A stretch of 64,000 bases of DNA from Pseudomonadales bacterium (GCA_024234615.1 JACKNY010000003.1:558001-622000), one strand, 5' to 3'. Positions 35,425-45,203 are shown, counted from the stretch's first letter. Numbers and translations: made by a program. The notes: a model not told the origin generated them from the letters alone.

Positions 35425-36828
35425 ATGAGAATAAAACCCCATTACCAAAAGCACCCTGATCCGGAACTAAACGGCAATCCTCTAGCAGAGGCTTTACAGC
35501 CAATTCTCTGCCCTAATGAAGTGAGGCGATTGATTGATTTTTCGCCTAAATTTGCCGATGATTTTCATACCTTGTCAAGGATCTATCAAAATCTCAACAT
35601 TCGAAGAATAGCTGAAATATTTGTGGCTCCGACTATTTCCACGCTGCTGTACGATAAGCTTTTTGAGCTGATTCTAGACGGCTATCGATATCGCAATCCA
35701 TTGACAGTAAAAATGACGCGTTTTCTTTATGAACTGGCTTCAAGAGGTGAGTTGATTGGTGGTGATGATGACAACAAAATCTACGAAGTGGTCCCACCAG
35801 GCATGACAACTGCCCCAGGCTCCATTTTTTCAGGTCCCACTGGCACAGGGAAAACCAGCGTTATACGAGCAGTCTTGGGTATTATCCCGCAAGTGATCTC
35901 ACATAGTGCTTACGGCTCTATTCCGTCGTTTCAGCAAGACCAGATCGTTTGGATTTCATTCGATGCACCTGCCACTCCGAGCCCAAAAGCGCTCTGTCTA
36001 AATTTCATGAAAGCTGTCGACCAAGCACTGGGTATTGAACGGTATTTCACAGAATTCAGTCGAAGATCTGACAACACCTCTGTTGATCTGCATATATTGA
36101 AAGTTCAAGAGGTCGCGGCCAACCATTTTATTGGGATCGTACATTTTGACGAAATGCAGTTTTTTCTAAAGTACGCAAAAATCAAAAACTCACCAAATTT
36201 ACAAATTTTAGAAGCCATGTTTAATAAGCTGGGTATCCCGATCATAATTTCAACCACGGATGAAGGACTTCCACTGATCAGCGCAGACCCACAAACCAAA
36301 CGTCGTATGCTCAGCGAACAACACTTTAAACTAAAACCCTTAAAATATAACACCCCGGCGTTCAAAGATTTCATCAATGCTATATTCCTCCGTCAGATAT
36401 GGGGGGTTGATGATGTCCTCAACACCCAATCCGAGTTCATAAAAAAGTTTTATGAATTATCGGCCGGGTTACAGGCGGTCATGATCCGATTGTCTCGTTT
36501 GCATTTGTATTACAGCATCCAGAAAGGCGGTACCCCATTTGATGCACAATTACTTGAGCAAGTATTTGATAGCCAATTTCACTATATGAAAGGCTCATTG
36601 GCAGCGCTTCGTGTGGGCGACTTTGACTCATTTGAGAAAAAAATACCGAAGAACCCAGATGGTAGTGTCGCATGGAGTGATGAAGCGATGGACTCTACAA
36701 AGGAATCCGGCGACGTGGGTGAAGAAAAGGCTACTACATCGACCCAATCGCAAAAAAAGAATACATCAAAATCTCCCGCTAAACCGGTACAAGCTTTTCA
36801 TAATCCTGCGCTTATAGGTGGTGTATGA
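35425..36828 (+). CDS. tnsC: Tn7-like TnsC ATPase
   Basis: TnsC is the AAA+ regulator that links target-selecting TniQ/TnsD proteins to the TnsAB transposase. The P-loop is GPTGTGKTS from residue 137 and Walker B is IGIVHFDEMQ with D242. The Ser/Lys-rich C-terminus follows the AAA+ fold. ATG 35425 is preferred because GAGGT lies nine bases upstream; an earlier in-frame codon at 35389 overlaps tnsB. The stop overlaps the tniQ start (ATGA). Confidence 0.92.
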   Translation: MRIKPHYQKHPDPELNGNPLAEALQPILCPNEVRRLIDFSPKFADDFHTLSRIYQNLNIRRIAEIFVAPTISTLLYDKLFELILDGYRYRNPLTVKMTRFLYELASRGELIGGDDDNKIYEVVPPGMTTAPGSIFSGPTGTGKTSVIRAVLGIIPQVISHSAYGSIPSFQQDQIVWISFDAPATPSPKALCLNFMKAVDQALGIERYFTEFSRRSDNTSVDLHILKVQEVAANHFIGIVHFDEMQFFLKYAKIKNSPNLQILEAMFNKLGIPIIISTTDEGLPLISADPQTKRRMLSEQHFKLKPLKYNTPAFKDFINAIFLRQIWGVDDVLNTQSEFIKKFYELSAGLQAVMIRLSRLHLYYSIQKGGTPFDAQLLEQVFDSQFHYMKGSLAALRVGDFDSFEKKIPKNPDGSVAWSDEAMDSTKESGDVGEEKATTSTQSQKKNTSKSPAKPVQAFHNPALIGGV

Positions 36829-37844
36829 ATAATCCGGCAGCCTCCAGGCGCTGTTCTTATATGCCAATCTTGTATCCTGGCGAGCATCTCATGGGGACTC
36901 TCATGCGCGCTATCCAGCGTGGCGTTACAAACGATTGGCGTGATCTGGTCCCTGGCGATTTACTGGAAAAGGGGGACTTTTATCCTAGCCATGTGTTGCG
37001 ACCAATATACGCGGCTACGGCAAGTCAATATACTGGGATGAGCATCTCCGTCATACTGTCTGAACACTCACTCTGGCAATATTTTCGCTCATTTCTACCC
37101 GGCCAGCCGGAGACTGCCCCGCCGCATACACAGTGGCATCAGTTGTATAACCACTCCCGCATCCTTCATCCAAAGCGGCAAGTGCGTTATAGGCATGACA
37201 AACAATGGCGATGGTGTTTAGCCTGCAACCAGGAGAATTATAAGCAGTACGGAACATGCTTCTGGCAAGTAGAACACCAGTTACCTGGCGTTGCACATTG
37301 CCTTAAGCACCCAGAGGTAAAGTTGCAAGGCGCCTGCTCGGCCTGCGGTTATCAGGTTAAAGACATCAGCGTGAAATCAATAAAGCTTCTCCCGGAAAAC
37401 CGGTGCCCAGTATGTGGTGAGTGTATGGGGGCTGCGAAGTCTATCCCTGACCATCCGTTCATTGACTGGATTAGCGAGGTATCGGTTGAACTCCTGACAA
37501 AAGGCGCACAATTTGATACCCAGCAAGTCTATTCGGACATATTCGCCGAGCTGGGATTCAACCCGTCAAACTTTCCGTCGGTGGCTAATACCAGAAAGAT
37601 AACTACTATTCGAAAAACGATCGATGTAACGTTCCCTTTAGACGTTATCAATTGGTTTTTCCAAGCGAAGTTACGATCTAACTATCGGCAAGATGAATCC
37701 GTCAGCCCTCTATGCCTTCGGTTGTTGTACCATCGAGATACGTTCGTTCACCCTCTGAGTTGGATGGCGATTTGCTGGGCAGTCCTGTCAAAATATGGCG
37801 ACCTCCAACGCTACGTGACCCCATGGATAGGGACGGAGTCTTGA
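36825..37844 (+). CDS. tniQ: TniQ-family target-selection protein
   Basis: This 339-residue protein belongs to the TniQ/TnsD N-terminal family. It opens with YPGEHLMGTLMRAIQRG and has zinc-binding cysteines and histidines (C131, C134, H158, H162, then C171, C174, C194, C197). It lacks a long C-terminal DNA-binding domain, so it is a short TniQ that probably acts with TnsC. No cas gene accompanies it, so it is not a CRISPR-guided element on the evidence here. Start overlaps tnsC. Confidence 0.85.
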   Translation: MNNPAASRRCSYMPILYPGEHLMGTLMRAIQRGVTNDWRDLVPGDLLEKGDFYPSHVLRPIYAATASQYTGMSISVILSEHSLWQYFRSFLPGQPETAPPHTQWHQLYNHSRILHPKRQVRYRHDKQWRWCLACNQENYKQYGTCFWQVEHQLPGVAHCLKHPEVKLQGACSACGYQVKDISVKSIKLLPENRCPVCGECMGAAKSIPDHPFIDWISEVSVELLTKGAQFDTQQVYSDIFAELGFNPSNFPSVANTRKITTIRKTIDVTFPLDVINWFFQAKLRSNYRQDESVSPLCLRLLYHRDTFVHPLSWMAICWAVLSKYGDLQRYVTPWIGTES

Positions 37845-37889
37845 CATAAAAACATAGGCTACCAGATTCCCCATTTAACGTACTTCCCC

Positions 37890-39326
37890 GTGATATTTCC
37901 TGATGAAACTGCTTATAGCATCATCAATCGATTTCACAAGCGTTCTGGCTTTCTGTCCGTGAATTCGACACTCGACTTATTGTTTGATGATCATAATATG
38001 CAAGTCAGTTCTGACTTCTTATCGGTGATTCCCCAGCTGTGTCAGGCCAGCCATTCGTCACCTGTAGAGTTCATCGAGGGTCATACCATTCTCCCGTTTT
38101 ACAGGCCGTTCATCTCACGGCAAGAATATAAACGTTTGACAGCCTGCTTGGCCGCCAAAAACAGCTGTCAAGTCATCTCCCTGCTATCGCTAGCCGCCAA
38201 CCGCATAATTTCTGAACCTTGCTTCAAGTGCTGCGCAACTTGCATTCGGGATGACATGGCTAAACATGGCGTAGGCTATTGGCACTGCACGCATCAACTG
38301 CCGGGTATCTCGTGTTGCACCCAGCATGCAGTGGCACTAAAAAAATATCGGAAAGGCCGCAAAAAATTAATATCTCCACCGAATTTCTCAACGACAGAAA
38401 GGATTGATACGTCATCAGCTGCCTTTCGTTATGCAGCGCTCTTAACAGACTGTTTCCATGACTCAAATGTTCATCTCATCCGTGAGAGACTATACAACAC
38501 TTACTACAGGGGGCTTGCCGATAAATCCTTATTGACAGAATGCAATCACATCCGTATGAGCTCGTTAAAAAATGCGCTATACAACCATTGGTGGGGTCTT
38601 TTTAGACACGACCTTTTGAATCGGGTTAATCCCATAGATAAGCACCGATATCCAGAATGCCTATTTTACAGCCAAGAATCTACTCATCATCCGATTAAAC
38701 ATCTTTTGCTTATCGGCTACCTTTTTGGCAGCTGGAAGATATTTATTAACCAATATCATGAGAATAATGACTTCAAACAAGCAGTCCAGCAGTCCAAGAC
38801 AAAAATTGATCCGCTAGCCGGTCAGAAACAATTAGCACGCTGTTTGCTGCATCAAGGCAAGAGCCTTAGATCAGTATCTAGTGAAAGTGGTCTATCGGTC
38901 ACTTCACTTGGCTGCATCGCCGAGCAAGAGAATGTCAAAATCCGAACTCGACCTAAGTCAATTTACTCACACGAACGCCGAGCGATCTGGAGGAAGCTCA
39001 TGTTTGGTGAATCTACCCAGTCGATAGCTAAGCGGTTCGGAGTATCTGTCGGCTCTATTGAGCTCATTCTCAGGGCACATCACTATCTTATACCGTTGCG
39101 AAAAAAAATTTGGTTTTACAAATCACTTCGCCAACATCAGCAGGTTATAACAGATAAGTTGCATGAGAATCCGTCAATACGACGAGTCGATATTCAACGA
39201 GAATGCAAAAGGTCTTATACGTGGCTCTATCGGCATGACACAAAGTGGCTTTATAACGCACTGCCGCCTGAAATTCCGAGACAAGAACGATTCATCCGAA
39301 AAAGTAGAAAGCTGGAAAGATTTTGA
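37890..39326 (+). CDS. tnsD: TnsD-like TniQ protein
   Basis: This is the second TniQ-family protein, at least 478 residues, with an N-terminal TniQ domain (zinc cluster C111-C118 and C142-H146) and a long C-terminal region carrying helix-turn-helix-like segments (SVSSESGLSVTSLGCIAE, then TQSIAKRFGVSVGSI). TnsD proteins bind a fixed chromosomal site next to which the element inserts. The first usual start is GTG 37890, but TniQ-like sequence (LTYFP) extends upstream to a stop at 37842 with no ATG, so the real start may be non-standard or the gene is slightly damaged. Confidence 0.83.
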   Translation: MIFPDETAYSIINRFHKRSGFLSVNSTLDLLFDDHNMQVSSDFLSVIPQLCQASHSSPVEFIEGHTILPFYRPFISRQEYKRLTACLAAKNSCQVISLLSLAANRIISEPCFKCCATCIRDDMAKHGVGYWHCTHQLPGISCCTQHAVALKKYRKGRKKLISPPNFSTTERIDTSSAAFRYAALLTDCFHDSNVHLIRERLYNTYYRGLADKSLLTECNHIRMSSLKNALYNHWWGLFRHDLLNRVNPIDKHRYPECLFYSQESTHHPIKHLLLIGYLFGSWKIFINQYHENNDFKQAVQQSKTKIDPLAGQKQLARCLLHQGKSLRSVSSESGLSVTSLGCIAEQENVKIRTRPKSIYSHERRAIWRKLMFGESTQSIAKRFGVSVGSIELILRAHHYLIPLRKKIWFYKSLRQHQQVITDKLHENPSIRRVDIQRECKRSYTWLYRHDTKWLYNALPPEIPRQERFIRKSRKLERF

Positions 39327-39717
39327 TTAACAATCATATAGTGGGAATAGCCGACGAACACAGTTAAGTTGTTTGCAATTGCAAACGCCACTGTCGAACA
39401 TCAGTGAAATGAATAACATTACAAAAACCGCTAAAAAGGCGTTTAAGCTATTTTAATGGCTAAAAATTACGAATAAGCCGTAAGCGCGCCAATTAGCGCC
39501 GTTTTGATTGCAATCCATACTAGCTACTAATTCAACCTTTGCGTACGATTTCTGTCGAGTCAAAACATCCATTTATAAAAGACAGACATATTATAGTATA
39601 TATTAAGTCATTGATAATAAAGGCTTTTAATCATAATAATGCTTCCTTTCTTGGGTTTTTTATGATCTCATATTCTGTATTACATTTGATCAAAATTTAA
39701 AATTGGTTGGTGAATCA
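39327..39717 (+). other. 391-bp AT-rich gap after tnsD
   Basis: No gene is seen. It contains short palindromic patches (TTTGCAATTGCAAA near 39372) and the right copy of the 12-bp inverted repeat at 39595. It could hold regulatory sites, or the far end of a compact element. Confidence 0.4.
39595..39606 (+). repeat. 12-bp inverted repeat, right copy
   Basis: AGTATATATTAA is the exact reverse complement of 32055-32066. It flanks the tns gene block on its right. Confidence 0.35.
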
Positions 39718-40074
39718 ATGCCTACTCTACAACAAAACGGTGAACAAGATTCTTTTAATCAGCTCATCATTGATTATCCCAAACTCTATAACAACGCAAA
39801 TTTTACCTTTTGTGTGCCTGCTAGCTGGAAAAAGGTGATTCGTCATTTATCGGCGCAGATAGACGATGCACTCAAGCGCCAGCCCAAATATTCAATTGAG
39901 ATTACCGATGTTAAAGAGAAATATGGGCAACTAAGGTTTTATTACTCACTAGTCGGGCCAGCCGCGGGTTACTACGAGCTAGAACAGCAAATGGATGGTT
40001 TCATTGATCAAGCCGAAAATCATATCCACACCCTCTCCCGGTTTGAGCATCGTAGCGCAAAGCGTTCAACCTGA
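39718..40074 (+). CDS. Hypothetical protein with a KEKYGQLRFYY motif
   Basis: This is a soluble 118-residue protein of unknown function. A central segment (ITDVKEKYGQLRFYYS) recurs in many hypothetical proteins of phages and mobile elements. ATG 39718 is preferred over an upstream in-frame codon. It is probably the first cargo gene past the transposition genes. Confidence 0.6.
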   Translation: MPTLQQNGEQDSFNQLIIDYPKLYNNANFTFCVPASWKKVIRHLSAQIDDALKRQPKYSIEITDVKEKYGQLRFYYSLVGPAAGYYELEQQMDGFIDQAENHIHTLSRFEHRSAKRST

Positions 40075-40164
40075 TGAAAATTAACCCTCTAAACAAACAT
40101 CGTGGTACCAACTCGATCCCTTAATAGCTCGAGTCAAAAGCTGATCGCACAGGAGAACAATTAA

Positions 40165-40926
40165 ATGACGAATATCTATCTTGTATCGGATTTGCATTAC
40201 GAGGTATGGGGACTGGATGGGCCAGTCAAAGTGGCACCCGGCGCAGATATCGTCGTTATCGCTGGAGATCTAAGAGGAATGCCGCAGGCGTTGGAAACTT
40301 GTGGTATGACAGCGGAGAGCACCGGGCTGCCGGTGATTTTTACGCCGGGAAATCACGAATACTATCAACGTGACTACGAGCAAATGAATGAATTGGCGCT
40401 AGGCTATAAACATAAAAATGTCTCGGTGCTGATCAATAAAACGGCTGTTATCAACGGCATTCGGTTTTTAGGCACCCCGCTTTGGTCAAACTTTGCGGGG
40501 TTGGGTGATCCGGAAAAATACATGAAAATCGCTGAACAATACGTATTTGATTTCTTGGTCATTCGCTATAAAGGCAAGCCATTAACTGCCGCGACGATGC
40601 TCGATTGGCATCAGGAAGCCCGGCGTTTTCTGGAAAGCGAGTTAGAGAAACCTTATGCGGGTAAAACCGTTATCGTGACCCATTTCCCACCAAGTTATCA
40701 GCTGTGCCACAAAATTCACCGCGGCAACGAGTTGTCACCCTATTTTAATTCGGTGTGTGATGAGCTAATTATGAAATACAAACCTGCCGCTTGGTTTTTT
40801 GGACACACACATGCTGCTGTTGAAACTAATCTGTACGGCACGGACTTTTATTGTAATCAAGGGGGCTATCCGGGGGAAACTACAGATATCACGGGATTCA
40901 ACCCTAACAAATTGATTAAACTATAA
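40165..40926 (+). CDS. Calcineurin-like metallophosphoesterase
   Basis: This 253-residue soluble protein has the metal-binding motifs of the family in order: SDLHYE near the N-terminus, IAGDLRG, GNHEYYQ, THFPPS and FGHTHA. Such enzymes hydrolyse phosphomonoesters or diesters with a dinuclear metal centre. AGGAGA lies 8-13 bases upstream of the start. The substrate is unknown. Location suggests transposon cargo. Confidence 0.87.
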   Translation: MTNIYLVSDLHYEVWGLDGPVKVAPGADIVVIAGDLRGMPQALETCGMTAESTGLPVIFTPGNHEYYQRDYEQMNELALGYKHKNVSVLINKTAVINGIRFLGTPLWSNFAGLGDPEKYMKIAEQYVFDFLVIRYKGKPLTAATMLDWHQEARRFLESELEKPYAGKTVIVTHFPPSYQLCHKIHRGNELSPYFNSVCDELIMKYKPAAWFFGHTHAAVETNLYGTDFYCNQGGYPGETTDITGFNPNKLIKL

Positions 40927-41311
40927 CGCGCGATTGAATCAAACATGCGTGATCTACCCAAACCTTTGGATATACTGCGCGCCATCAACTTCGATTTTAC
41001 ACAGTATCAACTGACTCAAAATATACGCCTTCTGCCTTACCCCTAAAGCAAAATATTTACCTTAGGATTTTGTCTTTTTTGGAGCTAAAAAAGACAAAAT
41101 TACGCCTTAGCTATTGCAATCAAACACATAATAAAACATATATAAATCATATAGTTAAAAAATATTGTCTTCTTTCCATTCTGGATTATTTGTGCTTAGA
41201 TGTTAAGCGTCAACTATCATTCGAATCAAAAGTAACAACAATGAATAAAAGTCCTCACCTAAAACATTCCCAAGCCAACCTTCGCATTCAAAGCACTGAG
41301 GCTTGGTAACC
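40927..41311 (+). other. 385-bp gap with a possible small ORF
   Basis: A 33-codon ORF (40945-41046) with gene-like composition begins MRDLPKPLDILRAINFDF and may be the stub of a truncated gene. The rest is AT-rich. A longer frame at 41070-41309 is without a ribosome site and is not accepted here. Confidence 0.35.
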
Positions 41312-41722
41312 ATGGATATCAAATCCTTTGTTACTCAGGCTGACAGAATCTTTAACTGTACAGGTGATCCCTGTGATTTTGGTTGTCATGAAAATAAAGT
41401 GGCAGAAAAGATCGCGTATGTAAAAAAGCACTTGTCCGGTTATCTCTACTGCGTCGTTGCGGACTGGATTTGGATTGATATCAACGTCACTCCTGAGAAT
41501 CTGAAACGTTTTCAAGTACGCGGCATTAAGCCTTCTTTTGTCTACGCACACAAAGTTATCGAAGATGAGGCGCAAAGGCCTTTTGTTTCTGTACGTACGA
41601 CTTTTCTGCAGGACTTCCATGAGAACTGTATTTTTTTATCGCGAAACACGGCGTATATCCTCTGTGGCAAAGGAACGCGAGTGTCGATAGATCCCGTTGT
41701 TTATGCCGCCGTTTTTTCCTAG
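41312..41722 (+). CDS. Hypothetical protein (possible DUF6957-like)
   Basis: This 136-residue protein of unknown function contains WIDINVTPENLKRF and FVYAHKVIEDEAQRPF, a pattern I associate, without certainty, with a small family of accessory hypothetical proteins. No signal peptide or membrane segment is seen. ATG 41312 has GAGGCT upstream. It lies 46 bases before the FCP1-like gene. Confidence 0.55.
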   Translation: MDIKSFVTQADRIFNCTGDPCDFGCHENKVAEKIAYVKKHLSGYLYCVVADWIWIDINVTPENLKRFQVRGIKPSFVYAHKVIEDEAQRPFVSVRTTFLQDFHENCIFLSRNTAYILCGKGTRVSIDPVVYAAVFS

Positions 41723-41768
41723 CTAGTTACCCAGTCTTTGAGAATAATTAGTCTTACTGGTCATCACA

Positions 41769-42758
41769 ATGAAAGACTTGCCCCAAACATCTACAAACCC
41801 AGCGATTGAAGAGCTCAGGAGAGTCGTCAAGGAACGGCAAAGCCTTTTGCAGCAACTGTCAGAAGAATTGAATACGGCGCTGGAATACAGCCCGAACCCC
41901 ATTGACCCTCCGCCTTCTGAGGAGGGTTACCTACAACACCTTATTTACCTACAGAAGATCGATTACCTCCTTCTGCTGAAGGCACAACTCAAATACGTCG
42001 TATCGCATAATAGGCGTCTAGTGATATTGGATTTAGATGATACCCTGATCCATCTCTACAACCCGGCTAAAGAAAAGGAAGCAGCCTTTTTTGCCCGGCT
42101 AAGCGGTGTAGAACTGAACCCTGAGGAGCCACCGAAAGGTATTGCGTATCAGGGCTGCACATTCTGCAAACGGCCTGGCCTTGAAAACTTCATCCAGCAA
42201 TTACAAAGCTGGGGGCTGGATTTAGCCATCTATTCTACGGCGACATTGCACTATGTCCATACAATGCTTGGGTTAGCCAAGATCGAATCAGCTTCGTTCG
42301 TAAAAATCTGGCCCCGCGAACACTGTGGTCGGGAAAGGGGGCAGTCTCTCTACAAAAGCATTGAATGGGCGTTGGCTGAAGGCTATCAGCCTGGGCATAT
42401 TTTAGTAGTCGACGATACGCCAAACTACAGGTCACTCTTTCCTTGCGGCAAAGAAGCCGTACCTCAACAATTCAATATTTTGCAAATCCCCTCTTTTGAA
42501 GGCCTGCCGGATGATGCCCTAGCCATGATGCTCAAACGCATCGCAATTCTCAAGGAGCTCGATATCGTGAAGCAACGTCAACTGGAGGAAGATGCGTTCC
42601 AAAGTTGGCAAAAGGAAGCCAAAGCCTATGAAACCAAGACTAACAAAGGCCTTGGCTTATTTATTCATGACGAAGCGAACGGTCTGAAACCTAACCCAAA
42701 CTACAAGCGCTATCCGAAACCAGCCCCTAAACCAATTGACCATTTTAATGAGGAGTAA
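41769..42758 (+). CDS. FCP1/NIF-type HAD protein
   Basis: This 329-residue protein has a central HAD domain: the catalytic DLDDTLI (about residue 90), AIYSTAT as motif II, and VVDDTPNYRSLFP as the late acidic motif. This pattern is that of the FCP1/SCP (NIF) group of protein phosphatases, better known in eukaryotes. The N-terminal 80 residues are helical and charged, and the C-terminus is Lys/Pro-rich. Bacterial members are mostly uncharacterised, so I call only the fold. It is probable cargo. Confidence 0.72.
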   Translation: MKDLPQTSTNPAIEELRRVVKERQSLLQQLSEELNTALEYSPNPIDPPPSEEGYLQHLIYLQKIDYLLLLKAQLKYVVSHNRRLVILDLDDTLIHLYNPAKEKEAAFFARLSGVELNPEEPPKGIAYQGCTFCKRPGLENFIQQLQSWGLDLAIYSTATLHYVHTMLGLAKIESASFVKIWPREHCGRERGQSLYKSIEWALAEGYQPGHILVVDDTPNYRSLFPCGKEAVPQQFNILQIPSFEGLPDDALAMMLKRIAILKELDIVKQRQLEEDAFQSWQKEAKAYETKTNKGLGLFIHDEANGLKPNPNYKRYPKPAPKPIDHFNEE

Positions 42759-42890
42759 CAACCCATGACCTCACAGAGCGCACCAATAATTTGTTCTTCG
42801 GTAAAACGTTTCTTTTTTTAGTGAGAGTTCCTCGTTAGTAGATTAACTGGAAATCTCATCGTGGTCATGGTTCTATTTATCGGGGAAAGG

Positions 42891-43145
42891 TCAGTTCTCC
42901 TTAATCAGATCATCCAGTGTGGGGCGCTTTCTCGGTACCTGTAGGGCAAGTTGCAGGCCCAGGGCGTTCACGATACGCTCAGCCTTGTTGAAGCCCAGTT
43001 CTAGCAGATGACCACCTTCTAATTTAGATATCGTCGTGCGATCCAGGCAGGCCAGTTCGGCCAACTCACCCTGGCGCAACCCCTGTGCTTTTCGTTGCGT
43101 TTTGATCTCGGCGCCCAGTTCAAGTAAATACATGATCATGCTCAT
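42891..43145 (-). CDS. XRE-family helix-turn-helix regulator
   Basis: This 84-residue DNA-binding protein has one HTH of the HipB/XRE type (GELAELACLDRTTISKLEGG). The C-terminal segment (LGLQLALQVPRKRPTLDDL) resembles antitoxin tails, yet no HipA-like or other toxin gene lies beside it, so it is an orphan. It starts at 43145 or at an internal ATG. Confidence 0.75.
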   Translation of the reverse strand: MSMIMYLLELGAEIKTQRKAQGLRQGELAELACLDRTTISKLEGGHLLELGFNKAERIVNALGLQLALQVPRKRPTLDDLIKEN

Positions 43146-43357
43146 TTATTCATCATTGTTTATGTGATTATATGCCGCATTCCTATTACTTCAAGCTGTT
43201 ATGTGGCAAATATACCGCAATAGCCCCCTTGTTTGGTTTTGCGGTCATCATTCGCTTGCCGTTAGATTTCATTAGTGGTGAGACTGGAGTATTTATTAGG
43301 CAAATTAACTTAAACCCTTAACGGTTTGAATCATTGCATATAGCTGGTCATTCCATT

Positions 43358-44578
43358 CTAACCATTTGGCGCAGGAATTGACCAAAGAATGACAAAAACC
43401 AATAATAACGCCAACAGAGCACCGCCGCCTAACCTGAGTCTTTTATTCGCTCCAATAAGCTGTTTCTTGATCAACACCAGCGCGATCAAAACTTGGAATA
43501 AATAATAGATTGCGAAGCCCTTGGAAGCATAATTGATGATTTCGAATACGTTGGCCGACCAGATCAACCCAATCGACAGAGCAACCACCAGCACGTAGTA
43601 AATGTGATCAGAAAATTTTGTAGGCACCAAATCCTTCAATAAACCTCCACCTCCTAACGTATCTGCGAGTGCGGCACTGAGTTGGCTAGCGGTAGCTGCA
43701 AACAACAGCAATATGGGGATAACCGAAATTGCATTCCCTAAGGTGTAGCTAATGCTGGTTTCATTCAACTCGGCAATAGGAAAGGTCAGGAAAATAGGGC
43801 AGGTCAAACCAATGAACACCACATAGAGAAAAATAGCGATTCCTTGCGAATAGCGTGCTGCATTTATACGAACCTGCTGAGGGTATTGTGCTCCCATAAA
43901 ACGGGTAGTTTCAAAACCCTGGGTAACCATTAGCATTCCCGCCAACATAGCTATCGTATCCCAGTTTGACAGTTTTTTAATCGGCTCATGCTCAAACCAA
44001 ACTGTTCCAGACATAATGTCGTAACTTGCCAACGCAACCAAAACACCAACGATGATCGATAATTTGATCGTCACAGCAAATAATTCAACCCACTCCAGCC
44101 CCCGCGTGCCTCTCCACCAAGCTAGAGCCATGATAGTTAGTAGCAATGCTGTGGTGGCCCACTTGGTCCCCAAAATACTTGCCACCGATAGACGGTCAAA
44201 TACAAAAGCGACAAACAAGCTAATATAAAAAGCCACAGAGATAGCGTAAGCAATACCGAGAACCCCCTGCGATGTCTTTTCAATTCTAACCAAAGTGCTG
44301 CGAGGGTGAGATGCTAGATAAGGCTCCGCATAGCGAATATTAAAACGAATTACGCTGCCAATAGCGTAGGCTAAAATGGATAGCGCCATTATTCCACCCA
44401 GAGCCAATTTCCCCAGCACGGAATGCAAGAGCGGTGCAATAATCAAAAATCCACTACCGATGATAGAGGCTAGTGGCGTCACCGTAGCTTTCCACTGAAC
44501 TGAGTGCAGCAATTTTTTATTTGCCAGAAAGAGAAATACCAATATCGTGACGACAATAGCGGTAATGTTAAGTAACAT
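43358..44578 (-). CDS. APC-superfamily-like permease, substrate unknown
   Basis: This 406-residue inner-membrane protein has about eleven hydrophobic segments. An early SIIGSGFLIIAPLL stretch resembles the glycine-rich first helix of amino acid/NRAMP-fold carriers. No substrate can be named. It is the farthest-downstream minus-strand gene of the copper region but has a 160-bp gap to its neighbour, so it may not belong to that operon. Confidence 0.65.
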   Translation of the reverse strand: MLLNITAIVVTILVFLFLANKKLLHSVQWKATVTPLASIIGSGFLIIAPLLHSVLGKLALGGIMALSILAYAIGSVIRFNIRYAEPYLASHPRSTLVRIEKTSQGVLGIAYAISVAFYISLFVAFVFDRLSVASILGTKWATTALLLTIMALAWWRGTRGLEWVELFAVTIKLSIIVGVLVALASYDIMSGTVWFEHEPIKKLSNWDTIAMLAGMLMVTQGFETTRFMGAQYPQQVRINAARYSQGIAIFLYVVFIGLTCPIFLTFPIAELNETSISYTLGNAISVIPILLLFAATASQLSAALADTLGGGGLLKDLVPTKFSDHIYYVLVVALSIGLIWSANVFEIINYASKGFAIYYLFQVLIALVLIKKQLIGANKRLRLGGGALLALLLVFVILWSIPAPNG

Positions 44579-44741
44579 ATTTTGCGCTATTTATATTTTT
44601 GACCATACGAAATACTGCTCGAGTATCAAGACTAGGCTCTTTCCCCGCAGATTCCATTTTATGAATTAGTGTTTTCCCACAATGGCTTGAACGCCAACAC
44701 TGCATAACTAAATTTTTGTCCAAATTTAGATCTGACCTTCT

Positions 44742-44996
44742 CTATAAAAGCTTGTTATAAAAATATGCCAGCAGCCAGCCGATAATACCTGCGGTAATGG
44801 CCCATCCTGCCAATCCAGCCAAAATACCTTTAAAAGAAAGCTGCCAGCAGATGGAGGCCAGATCAGCATGCAGCATATCGCCCGCCATGCTCATCATCAT
44901 TTCCGGAAAAAGCCAGACCAGCAGACTGCAAACAATCCAAATCACTGAAAAACTGATCGCCGAAGCCAAACAAAATTTGTAGGCATTAAGTGTCAT
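44742..44996 (-). CDS. DUF5676 membrane protein
   Basis: This small two- to three-helix membrane protein of 84 residues opens with LNAYKFCLASAISFSVIWIVCSLLVW and ends with GWLLAYFYNKLL, which matches the DUF5676 family. Members are found beside copper P-type ATPases and related metal genes; their function is unknown. It has an AGGAGA ribosome site. Confidence 0.75.
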   Translation of the reverse strand: MTLNAYKFCLASAISFSVIWIVCSLLVWLFPEMMMSMAGDMLHADLASICWQLSFKGILAGLAGWAITAGIIGWLLAYFYNKLL

Positions 44997-45203
44997 TACA
45001 TATCTCCTTTACTGATTAATGAATAATTGCATCGATGGATTTCTTCAATTTTGAAACAATCACAACGGGCCTAGCGCTTTATAGATACTCCCGCACAAGG
45101 GGCTACTCCCATGGCCACCGCACTTAGAATATGCCTGCTTACCATGATAATTTCTCACTTCATGCCCTACGGATATATTGCTGGTATAGCGATCCGCATA
45201 ACG

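Noticed and set aside
32362..39326. CRISPR-associated transposon
   Set aside because: tnsABC plus tniQ suggests it, but no cas gene, CRISPR repeat array or guide-like repeat lies nearby, and a TnsD-like protein is present.
41070..41309. 79-codon frame before the DUF6957-like gene
   Set aside because: No ribosome site or recognisable motif; AT-rich sequence gives such frames by chance.
42891..43145. Toxin-antitoxin pair with the XRE gene
   Set aside because: No toxin-like gene lies next to it on either side.
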